The notes under the pieces were generated by a model. That model saw only the letters and a list, made by a program, of their open reading frames with translations, was not told the origin of the DNA and did not search any database. DNA of 48,019 nucleotides. Origin: Candidatus Nitrosopumilus sp. Its GTDB lineage: Archaea > Thermoproteota > Nitrososphaeria > Nitrososphaerales > Nitrosopumilaceae. The translations under genes were made by a program, and so were the position numbers. The stretch is from the NCBI GenBank assembly GCA_029881195.1, contig JAOUNB010000003.1:1-48019 (forward strand). The letters run 5' to 3'. How positions within the stretch are numbered: position 1 is the first letter of the stretch; every line of letters begins with the position of its first letter. This document shows, in pieces, positions 38,581-46,623 of the stretch.

Positions 38581-38984
38581 TTGATCATCCTGGTTATTTT
38601 TTTAGCATTCAACAAATTTTGTGAGAAATAATTTTAAATTCATCACCTACCAGCATTTCAATATATCTCAATTTTTTATTTTAAATCAAATCCTTTGATA
38701 TAATTTCATGAGACAGATAGAAATTATTTACTCTCCTGACATCGTGGATCTAAAACAAAGAGTAAACCAGAACATTTCAGAAAACAACAACGTCACTTAC
38801 ACAGGCTAATTATAGAATTTTTTGGATATTACTGTATGACAATTTTAGAATATCAACAGATAGAACAATCGATACAACCTTGATTTTGGATACTCTTGCA
38901 CTTTTACTGGATAGTTAAAGTAGAATTGATTAGAATGAGGTGGAGCCATAAAAAGAGAAGAATAAATGAATTTTAAATATTAAA

Positions 38985-39115
38985 AATAGAATTGTCACAT
39001 ACATAGAAGTAGAATAAAAGTTACTGCAAGTTCTACAAAGACATCTTTGGATTCCAGTTAAGATGTTTGGAGCTTTCCTCTACAATAAACTAGTATGAGG
39101 CATGGATGATCTGAT
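38985..39115 (+). pseudogene. Relic of a VOC/glyoxalase-fold protein
   Basis: Fragments in different frames follow the order of a glyoxalase/bleomycin-resistance fold protein. They are IVTYIEVE (about 38991-39014), then KFYKDIFGFQLRCLE, then after a stop YEAWMI (to about 39110). These resemble the opening strand, the (K)FYxDxFGW helix and the EYW(M) strand of the family. Several stops and at least one shift interrupt them. The match is by eye. Confidence 0.35.
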
Positions 39116-39290
39116 TATAACATGAAAATAATTTCAAGGGTTAAAAAATTAGGATATTTTGCTTACAAAAAAATGAAGAGCATATGTTAGAAAACCGTAT
39201 TTAAACCACAAATATGTGACAAAAGTATGATTATTTCTAATAGTATAGCAAAACTTGAAATTTTATAAAACTAATAAAGAATTGAGATAC

Positions 39291-39563
39291 ATGTCTAGAA
39301 TTATATTTTATGATTTTTGGGATAAAAACCCAAAAAGAAAACCTTTGGCAAATATTAGATCCGTAAATGAGATTCAAGTAGTTGAAAACAAAGCAGATAG
39401 CCTATCAACAGGCAAACTTGAAAACCAAATAATTCTTTTGAATGGTTTAAAATACAGAATCACCCATGTAGATAAAAAATTTAAGGAAAATTCTATTGCA
39501 AAACATCACATGACTAATGATGAAATTACATGCGAAGTATTAGTAGAGGCAATAAACGACTAA
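39291..39563 (+). CDS. Hypothetical protein, about 90 aa
   Basis: An ORF of 102 residues from TTG 39255 or about 90 from the ATG at 39291 (MSRIIFYDFWDKNPKRKPL). It reads cleanly, with mixed strands and helices (EIQVVENKADSL, KLENQIILLNGLKYRITHVD) and an acidic end (EITCEVLVEAIND). No signal peptide, membrane helix or known motif is seen. It is the first plausible intact gene after the gene-poor stretch. I chose the ATG because the upstream codons are AT-rich filler. Confidence 0.5.
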   Translation: MSRIIFYDFWDKNPKRKPLANIRSVNEIQVVENKADSLSTGKLENQIILLNGLKYRITHVDKKFKENSIAKHHMTNDEITCEVLVEAIND

Positions 39564-39642
39564 ATGTTATTTGTACTATTTTTTCATGATGATGTTCTTT
39601 ATGGATACTCCCAAACATCAATAACCAAACAGCAGTATTGGT

Positions 39643-40650
39643 TTATTTTTTATTTTTCTTCTCAAAGGTTTCACTGATGTTGAAGTCACCTAATGTCATT
39701 GTAATAGTATAAACTCCAGTCTGAAAGTTAGAAATTTTATTAATATAATGCTCCAAGTTACTCATTGAAACATAAGGCAATGCGAAAACAATCCCGTCAG
39801 GATTTGTCAGTCTTGGTACAATGGTAGTTTTTTGGTGCAGCGATAAAGCACTCTTGGAATCAATCTCATATGATATTCTTTGATGTGTACCAGGCTCCCC
39901 ATCTAAACTGATTTTAATTGAGAATGGATCTTTTGGTTCCTGAATTCCCCCTGTAGTAAATTTGTATGAGGCTATTGCACGTATGTCTGGATCATATGAT
40001 GTTGGAGAATGAAAATATGTGACGTCAATCCTGCTTATTCCAGAATAATAAAAACGAGGATCTGATATGTTGAAATATCCTGAAAACCATCCATTTGGTT
40101 CTACAGCCAAGTTTGGTACTACTTTATTTCCATTAAATAGTATGTCAACTGACTTGTTTGCTTTTTTAATAACTGGATCCCCAAAATCAAATTTACCATA
40201 CACATTAACTCTGTCTCCAAACTTGTAATGATCCCTGTCAGTCCATACCACTAATTCATTAATTGGATACGCTTCTGGCAAATCTCTTCCTTTTTTGGTT
40301 GTATCCTTAAAAACAACATCATAATACAGCAAAGACATGTCCTTCAATGTCTCATCATTATCTTCGTAAATTCGGCAACAATAGTCTGCTTCTAATGGAA
40401 AAATCTCTTTTTGAGGATTTGGTGGATTATTACATACTGATGGTAGATCTACATATTCACAAAACCAAAAATTATCCGTAATGGGAATCTTTCTCCATCC
40501 GGTACATTCAGGATGTGTTGGAAATTGCCCACAAAAATTTTCACTAGCAGTTATACTGCCATAAGCATTTCCTGCATTCGTTGAAATAACTAGTGAAATC
40601 ATTACGATCACCAATAATGATGATGATAATAGCAAAGCAGATATTCTCAA
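39643..40650 (-). CDS. Exported protein, signal peptide, hypothetical
   Basis: A 335-residue protein with an N-terminal signal peptide (MRISALLLSSSLLVIVMIS, cleavage probably near residue 30). A cysteine-rich part follows (residues 38-93: FCGQF, PECTG, FCEY, SVCN, DYCCRI). After that come beta-rich segments such as VVWTDRDHYKFGDRVNVYGK and VEPNGWFSGYFNISDP. The WTD/FGD pattern recurs in exported thaumarchaeal surface proteins. The TTG start overlaps the stop of the upstream gene by four bases (TTGA), so the two exported proteins are translated together. Confidence 0.7.
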   Translation of the reverse strand: MRISALLLSSSLLVIVMISLVISTNAGNAYGSITASENFCGQFPTHPECTGWRKIPITDNFWFCEYVDLPSVCNNPPNPQKEIFPLEADYCCRIYEDNDETLKDMSLLYYDVVFKDTTKKGRDLPEAYPINELVVWTDRDHYKFGDRVNVYGKFDFGDPVIKKANKSVDILFNGNKVVPNLAVEPNGWFSGYFNISDPRFYYSGISRIDVTYFHSPTSYDPDIRAIASYKFTTGGIQEPKDPFSIKISLDGEPGTHQRISYEIDSKSALSLHQKTTIVPRLTNPDGIVFALPYVSMSNLEHYINKISNFQTGVYTITMTLGDFNISETFEKKNKK

Positions 40651-41765
40651 TTATATTCTCTCCACTTTTGATATAGATCATCTATAGCTACATTATTTGT
40701 ATCCAAGAACTTTGATGATGCGTAAATCAAATCCCCTTCTTCTGAATACACTTCGATATTATGCAATTGATCTCCAGATAGTATTACAGAAACAAACCCG
40801 TTGACAGTATTTTGTGTTGTTATGTACGGCACGTTATATGTCTCAACTTCCTTGATCAAATTATAAGATTCATCATATGTGGCCACAAGAAATTTCTGAG
40901 ATCTAAAACTATCTGTTAACTCTTGCAAGATCAACACTGAGTCATTCTCTTTTAATTTCATTGGGTATGTCTGTAACTTGTATTGATAGCTTTCATTTCT
41001 GTCAGTAGAATAGGATATGGTTATGGGAGTCACAGTTTGAGAATATTGGATAGTTTCTTTGAAATAAAAAGATCTTGTATCTGGATCTATTGAAGCTGTA
41101 TATTGTTGTTTGAATTTATTTCTATCATCATTATCAAATTGTATAGTGACTCTGGGATTTGATTTCATTATATCTGTTGGTAAATCAACCTCACCAACAA
41201 TCCGTATGTCTTGATCATTTGTTATTTGATTATATTTTTGGAATAATTTAGCTGATATACGTGGATTTGGATTCTCCCAATCACCAATATGGTATACTTT
41301 TTGTATTATGTTATTCTCAAGATTGTCAGTTAAATGCGATAAGGTATCATGATAATTCAAAATTACGGTAATAGTGTGAACTCCATCAGTCACAGCCCAT
41401 ATTGGGCCTGTCGTAATCTTAACTCCATTATCTTCTCCGGGCACAATATCTGGAAGCGCGTCAATTTTGATCAAATCTCCATTCAAAAAATAACCAACTG
41501 TAACTACATCTGTGACAGAACCTGTTGATTGTGTGCCCAAATTGTATATTGAAGAGTTTATACTGATTACATCGCCTGGATTTGGATCTTTTGGCTCTAT
41601 CCATATGTTGTTGAGAAATGGATCTGCATCACCTAACCTGAATGCTGAGGAATTACCTACAGGAATTACCAAACACATCATGACAAACAAAAATATAAAT
41701 TCTTTTAAAAACCTCAATAGCCAAGTTATAATCCTCAATATTCGCTTAAAAGTATTATTAATCAC
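40647..41765 (-). CDS. Exported CARDB-like protein
   Basis: A 372-residue protein with a hydrophobic N-terminal signal or anchor (about residues 20-42, FIFLFVMMCLVIPVG). Residues about 50-155 look like a CARDB-type immunoglobulin-like adhesion domain: NIWIEPKDPNPGDVISINSS, VTVGYFLNGDLI and DGVHTITVILNYHDTL. The remainder is beta-rich and unassigned. The start is GTG at 41765. It is the upstream member of a coupled exported pair and is divergent from the GT2 synthase gene, with about 340 bases between the starts. Confidence 0.65.
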   Translation of the reverse strand: MINNTFKRILRIITWLLRFLKEFIFLFVMMCLVIPVGNSSAFRLGDADPFLNNIWIEPKDPNPGDVISINSSIYNLGTQSTGSVTDVVTVGYFLNGDLIKIDALPDIVPGEDNGVKITTGPIWAVTDGVHTITVILNYHDTLSHLTDNLENNIIQKVYHIGDWENPNPRISAKLFQKYNQITNDQDIRIVGEVDLPTDIMKSNPRVTIQFDNDDRNKFKQQYTASIDPDTRSFYFKETIQYSQTVTPITISYSTDRNESYQYKLQTYPMKLKENDSVLILQELTDSFRSQKFLVATYDESYNLIKEVETYNVPYITTQNTVNGFVSVILSGDQLHNIEVYSEEGDLIYASSKFLDTNNVAIDDLYQKWREYN

Positions 41766-42106
41766 CGGTTAGTCAGAACTTGTCTCGCTGAAAATTATAT
41801 ATCTTGTTTAGTTGTCTATTTTGTAGTTGCAAAAATATGTTTAACTCCATACATGTTTCAACCTGTTTGTATGTACTTTGACAAACTAACATCAACACAA
41901 ATCTGGACTTAGTCTGGGAAATTAGCACAAATGGTTCATGATGTATGTGTTTTTTAACAAATGATTCAAACATTATGTGATAATCAAATCCTATCTGAGA
42001 CCAATTAAAATACAAAATAAAGTTATGATGGTCCTATTACGTAATATTCCTGATAAATCTAGCATTACCTGCTTATCAGTTAATAAACCAGCTTTTCAAA
42101 CAACAA
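41766..42106. other. Divergent intergenic region, 341 bases
   Basis: Separates the exported pair (minus) from the GT2 synthase gene (plus). No convincing ORF is present. It must hold promoters for both transcripts. AT-rich stretches such as aattaaaatacaaaataaag near 42003-42022 are possible TATA sites for the rightward gene. I saw no strong palindrome or repeat. Confidence 0.4.
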
Positions 42107-44494
42107 GTGTTGAATTTACTTGCGAAAATAACTTTTGTGAGCCTTGTATCGTTATTGTTTGTCTTTACAGTCAATCCATTACAGAATAGTGAATCTGAAA
42201 TGCAGTATGATGGTGAATTATCCCTCTCAAAAATAATTGAAAAATCAGCTAGCGAACAACATAAAATTTTTGGAAATATGGATGAAAATACTAGACATCT
42301 CTATGAAGAGAAATATAAAAATGAATTATCTGAATTGACCTCCAATGAAAATGTACAAAGACTGGGATTCCTCAAAGGAGAAAATGGCAATAAAGCCAGC
42401 GGCATGGCCAAAATTTTGCTAGATGATGGAAAGTTATTTCTAAAATTAGAACAGTTTATAATTTCAGATAAACAGATTGATGATCTAAATGATCTTTCTA
42501 TATTTATCATCACCAATGATTCTAGACAGGTTTCACTCAAAGAAAACATAAGGATACACTCAGACTATAGTGAACATAAATTTCCGGATAATGTTTCTCT
42601 TGATGAGATAAGATCTATTGAAATTAAAGACCGTGATCTAAAAACAATTGTAAGTATCAAAATCAAAAACCCTGGCATGTTTAATGAGTGGCTTTCCATA
42701 CTTCCAGAACAACTGTTCTACTTAATACCCGTTACTGATACTTCATCAATTACCTCAGGTCGTATGACTTTGGACAATCGACCATTTAGTGTTGACATTT
42801 GTTCTGTGGACTTTTCTGGCGAATCTCGCAAGATTGGATATCTAGAAGGAAAAAAAGATGTATCTACAGGACGAGTTGAAACTGCAATATTTGAAAACTC
42901 TCTCCAAGTTAGAGTTTCTAACTTTAATTTGTCATATGACAAAAATGAATACATAAAACTAACTAATCTTGCTGATATCTCCACTAAGATAGTATCAAAC
43001 CCTGATCCATACATTTTTTTGACAATAGAAAATAATTTTACAGATAAAGTAGAACTAGGTCCACTTGATAATAATCGAGGAAACAGATCTATGTGCTTAC
43101 AAGTACCTACAGATAGTTTACAATATTCTATTTTGGATTATGATCGACTACATGTCATAGATAAAAATAACGATATTGTTTTTGCCACTGCAAATCTGAA
43201 TACCCCTTATCCGTTTGTTGATACATCCCCAGAACTATTTACTGACTGGTTGAGGTTGTTTTTCATTTGGGACCCACTAATACTAATCTTGATCTTGATA
43301 TTTCCACTTACTCTTGACTATTTTATCTTAATCTCAAAAATTATTGTGACGTTTGCATCTCGTCTAAGGCCCAAACCACCCTATGATTCATTGTATAATC
43401 CCAAAATTACGATCATGATTCCTGCACATAACGAAGAAAAAGGAATAGAGAATGCTATTAATTCTATACTGGGGGCAGAATACAATAATAAAGAAATCAT
43501 TGTAATTGACGACGGTTCTACAGATAACACATATCAAATTGCCAAAAAATACAGTGATCAGAATCTATTAAAATTAATCCATCACAATCAAGCTAGTGGC
43601 TCAAAGGCTGCAGCACTCAATTACGGCTCTGCATACGCTACCGGAGATCTGATTTTATGTATGGATGGAGATACCGTCATAGAACCGCAGGCACTTCATA
43701 GAATTGTTGGTCATTTTAAGGATGATAGTGTTGTAGCTGTTGCAGGAAATGTAAGAATAGCTGGCGGGGATCCTGGCTCTGATAACCTTCCTGTACATAA
43801 CCTGCTTACAAAGCTTCAATCTTATGAGTACATCGTTGCAATGGAATTAGGACGAAGATTCTCTACCTTGGGTTTTACAACTATAGTTGCAATTATTTCC
43901 GGAGCCTTTGGAGTTTTTAGAAAAAATGTATTTGAAAGTGTAGGTAAATACGATAAAGATACAATAACTGAAGATTTTGATTTGACACTAAAAATGCTTA
44001 AACGCAAGGATAGTAGTAAAAATAGCATAAAATTTTTGGGTGATGCAGTGGCCTGGACTTACTGTCCAAGTAAACTAAGTTCGTGGATAAAACAGCGAGA
44101 AAGATGGGCCTTTGGAGAATACAGCACATTAAGAAAGCATGGGATAATGAAAAAAGACTCACCACGAACTCGTCCTACTAAACTAAGTATGTTTTTCTTT
44201 GATTTTATTTTGAATCTCCTTTTTGTTGGCTATGTTGCAGTACTTGCAATCTTGTCTGTATTTGGCGTTATTGATGCTCACAGCCTGTCTAATGTTATAA
44301 TATTGACATCTGTTTTGTTTATTATGATGGAATCAGCCACGTTTCTATCCTCAAATGTGCTTTCTTCTAAGAAAAATTATAGTCTCTTTTGGTTGGTACC
44401 CATAATGGCATTATGTTACAGGCCATTGTTGAAATTTATAATTTTTAAGGCTAACGTAAAGGCAGTTTTCAACAAAGGCATCAAGTGGGGATAA
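42107..44494 (+). CDS. Membrane GT2 polysaccharide synthase-like protein
   Basis: A 795-residue protein combining three parts. Residues 5-27 form a signal/anchor helix, and about 30-380 an extracytoplasmic domain with no known family. Helices lie near 385-420. A cytoplasmic family 2 glycosyltransferase domain follows (about 430-660). Its motifs are IMIPAHNEEKG, VIDDGSTDNT, MDGDTVIEP, GAFGVFRKNVF, TEDFDLTLKM and QRERWAFGEY, giving the D, DxD, ED and QxxRW residues of processive cellulose/hyaluronan/PNAG-type synthases. About four helices end the protein. The start is TTG at 42107. Confidence 0.85.
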   Translation: MLNLLAKITFVSLVSLLFVFTVNPLQNSESEMQYDGELSLSKIIEKSASEQHKIFGNMDENTRHLYEEKYKNELSELTSNENVQRLGFLKGENGNKASGMAKILLDDGKLFLKLEQFIISDKQIDDLNDLSIFIITNDSRQVSLKENIRIHSDYSEHKFPDNVSLDEIRSIEIKDRDLKTIVSIKIKNPGMFNEWLSILPEQLFYLIPVTDTSSITSGRMTLDNRPFSVDICSVDFSGESRKIGYLEGKKDVSTGRVETAIFENSLQVRVSNFNLSYDKNEYIKLTNLADISTKIVSNPDPYIFLTIENNFTDKVELGPLDNNRGNRSMCLQVPTDSLQYSILDYDRLHVIDKNNDIVFATANLNTPYPFVDTSPELFTDWLRLFFIWDPLILILILIFPLTLDYFILISKIIVTFASRLRPKPPYDSLYNPKITIMIPAHNEEKGIENAINSILGAEYNNKEIIVIDDGSTDNTYQIAKKYSDQNLLKLIHHNQASGSKAAALNYGSAYATGDLILCMDGDTVIEPQALHRIVGHFKDDSVVAVAGNVRIAGGDPGSDNLPVHNLLTKLQSYEYIVAMELGRRFSTLGFTTIVAIISGAFGVFRKNVFESVGKYDKDTITEDFDLTLKMLKRKDSSKNSIKFLGDAVAWTYCPSKLSSWIKQRERWAFGEYSTLRKHGIMKKDSPRTRPTKLSMFFFDFILNLLFVGYVAVLAILSVFGVIDAHSLSNVIILTSVLFIMMESATFLSSNVLSSKKNYSLFWLVPIMALCYRPLLKFIIFKANVKAVFNKGIKWG

Positions 44495-44597
44495 CAATCT
44501 AAGAATAATATGTTCATATTTATTAAATATGTATAAAAGATTGAATGTATGAAAATGATTAATAACGTAGTATGAAAGAAAAACTTAGGAAATAAAA

Positions 44598-45620
44598 ATG
44601 AGCAAAACTCCCATTCAAAAACAGCAAGAGAGTACTGGTGTTGTTGAACAGCTGAAAAAAGAGAGTATTGATGTTGCTCAGCTTAACGTACTTGAAGATA
44701 ATATTTTTAGCACTGATTCTATTCTGGTAGTTGAGGATAGTGTTTCAATTTCCTCTACCATTCAAAAATATCTCTCTAATCTTGGCTTTAAGGAGATACA
44801 TCTGGCCACCAATGGAAAAGATGGATTGGCATATTATGAAAATTTACTAAAAGAAGAACAAAAAATTGTGTCGGTAATTCTTGATGATAGTTTGGAGGAT
44901 CTTCAGGCAAAGAAGATGGTGTCAGATCTTTTTGAAATATATCCACGAGCAATAATAATACTGCTCTCTGCGGTAGAAAAATCAGACAAAAAGATAGTGG
45001 AACTGCTCAACATGGGGATTTATGATTATGTCCAGAAACCATTAAATTTTGACAGGATAGAGGAAGTAATTAAAAAAATAAAAAAAGAAAAGAATATCAC
45101 TGATACAACAACTCAGCCTGACGTAAAAGAAAAAATAATCTCATTACTAACCAACAAGTTGTTAAGCAATAATCGTATATCTGACATGCTGAAAATTGAA
45201 AAAAATATTGCTGAAAAAAACATTAAAGAACTTGAGGCTTTGAACACAATAAAAAATGTTGGAATTTTTAATGAACCCATATGCAATAGATGTTCATCAT
45301 CTGATCTCACGTCAATTTTTTCTTGTCCTGTATGCACAAACAAAACTTTTTCTAAAGAGGCTTTAATCGAACATCATGAGTGTGGTAATGTCGAATTAGC
45401 TAAGAACTATCTAGATGGAAAATGTCCAAAATGTAACAAAGAACTAAAAATTCTGGGAGTAGATTATCAGAGGTTGGAAAATTATTACGTATGTAATAAT
45501 TGCAGTGATAAGTTTCCTGCATTGGTTCATAACCTAGAGTGTGCCTCTTGCAGCAACAGATTTGAAGTTAATAGCGCAAATTGGATAGAAAGTAGAATAT
45601 ACAAGAAATCAATCGAGTGA
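44598..45620 (+). CDS. Receiver-domain protein with multi-zinc output region
   Basis: A 340-residue response-regulator-like protein. The receiver domain spans about residues 41-160: acidic residues E46/D47, phospho-acceptor candidate D96 or D97 in VSVILDDSLED, switch S124 and K147 in YVQKPLN. A helical linker (180-220) resembles a short winged-helix or coiled coil. Five CxxC pairs follow: C229/C232, C243/C246, C276/C279, C299/C302 and C315/C318. The segment CPKCNKELKILGVDY...YVCNNC suggests the thaumarchaeal output domain TackOD1; this is my recognition and not a search result. It is the first gene of a three-gene signalling-like group. Confidence 0.75.
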   Translation: MSKTPIQKQQESTGVVEQLKKESIDVAQLNVLEDNIFSTDSILVVEDSVSISSTIQKYLSNLGFKEIHLATNGKDGLAYYENLLKEEQKIVSVILDDSLEDLQAKKMVSDLFEIYPRAIIILLSAVEKSDKKIVELLNMGIYDYVQKPLNFDRIEEVIKKIKKEKNITDTTTQPDVKEKIISLLTNKLLSNNRISDMLKIEKNIAEKNIKELEALNTIKNVGIFNEPICNRCSSSDLTSIFSCPVCTNKTFSKEALIEHHECGNVELAKNYLDGKCPKCNKELKILGVDYQRLENYYVCNNCSDKFPALVHNLECASCSNRFEVNSANWIESRIYKKSIE

Positions 45621-45770
45621 TCATCTGCATCTATCTTACAACCATGTCTTTTGTTCAGAAAAATATCATTTTATAAACAGTAATGATGACATAGAATTTC
45701 ACATATCAATAATGATTCACTTGTGCTTGGCCCGTATAATAAAGAATATTAATGTTAGATTGTTAGGTAA

Positions 45771-46523
45771 GTGGAATTGTGTGCGTTAAATGAAACAGTG
45801 GATGCAGGTAGTACGGTTGAGGATAGGCGTTTTAATGATTTCCAGCTATCTGAAATTGAAAATACATTAAAAGAAATACAGCTAGTTTCAGATGAGAAGC
45901 GATTAGAGATATATTTTAAAGAGAGCATTGATTCGGTTTTACAAACCATTACGAAATCTAGAAACATTATTTTAAAAAGTAAATCTGAAGTGGATGAACT
46001 CCAGTCCATCTTGCAAGAAAAAATTTATGAAAAGAGAAAAGCTTCAATCATTTCAGATAAAGCAACAATAGAAAAAAGGGATCTAGCAACAAAAACTGAA
46101 ACCGCAAGAAACGAATTAAACACAATAAGACAGGTTATGGAAAATATTACCAATATTGCTTCTAATCTTGATGATAACGAGGCAGAAATTGCCACAGAAG
46201 CACTAAAACCTGCTTTAATTAGAAAGACTGTTGTTGTAGAAAGATTGGAATCAGAATTAAAAGCAGCAGAAGAGTTTGCAACTTTCTCTCTTGATAAAAA
46301 GGAAAAAACAGACAGGGATTTTTTACAAATAGAAAAGTCGTATAATGAAAAACTTACACTAGTTAACAATCAGAGTATTAATTTAACTACTAGCATCAAC
46401 CGTATTCTTACATCGTTCAAGGATTTAATTGAAATATCAAATAATGTACTAAATTCATCCATATCTGATATGCCCATTAACAGTGCCGACAGTACTGGAT
46501 ATGAAGAAGCGACTCCGGCATAA
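45771..46523 (+). CDS. Long coiled-coil protein, hypothetical
   Basis: A 250-residue protein, mostly helical coiled coil from about residue 25 to 190 (for example SKSEVDELQSILQEKIYEKR and KTETARNELNTIRQVMENIT). A helical region to about 228 follows, then a short acidic tail ending GYEEATPA. No membrane segment, signal peptide or known domain is seen. The start is GTG 45771; a TTG two codons later is possible. It lies between two receiver-domain proteins, so a scaffold or sensor-adaptor role is a guess. Confidence 0.65.
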   Translation: MELCALNETVDAGSTVEDRRFNDFQLSEIENTLKEIQLVSDEKRLEIYFKESIDSVLQTITKSRNIILKSKSEVDELQSILQEKIYEKRKASIISDKATIEKRDLATKTETARNELNTIRQVMENITNIASNLDDNEAEIATEALKPALIRKTVVVERLESELKAAEEFATFSLDKKEKTDRDFLQIEKSYNEKLTLVNNQSINLTTSINRILTSFKDLIEISNNVLNSSISDMPINSADSTGYEEATPA

Positions 46524-46623
46524 TAATTTCCAGAGAACAGCTTTAAGTCTATAGATAAAAAATAATTCAATAGTTATTGGTAATGCTGATTCTTTATACT
46601 GTATCTGGGTATTGAATACAAAA

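Larger units (their letters stand above)
37623..39254 (+). other. 1.6-kb gene-poor region with decayed ORFs
   Basis: No intact gene of convincing quality is seen. The plus strand keeps protein-like scraps, often broken by frame changes. One is FNQGTIHIDFYDDKDLSD... to a TAA near 37773. Another is a 55-residue ORF at 37775-37942 (MMKSQEQSIPNTIGNFVN...), overlapped by AAESTFDLLLLQQLEQIVFE in another frame. A third is a 33-residue ORF at 38708-38809 (MRQIEIIYSPDIVDLKQR...). Two clearer relics are listed separately. The DNA is very AT-rich. This is most simply a graveyard of the integrated element. Confidence 0.5.
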
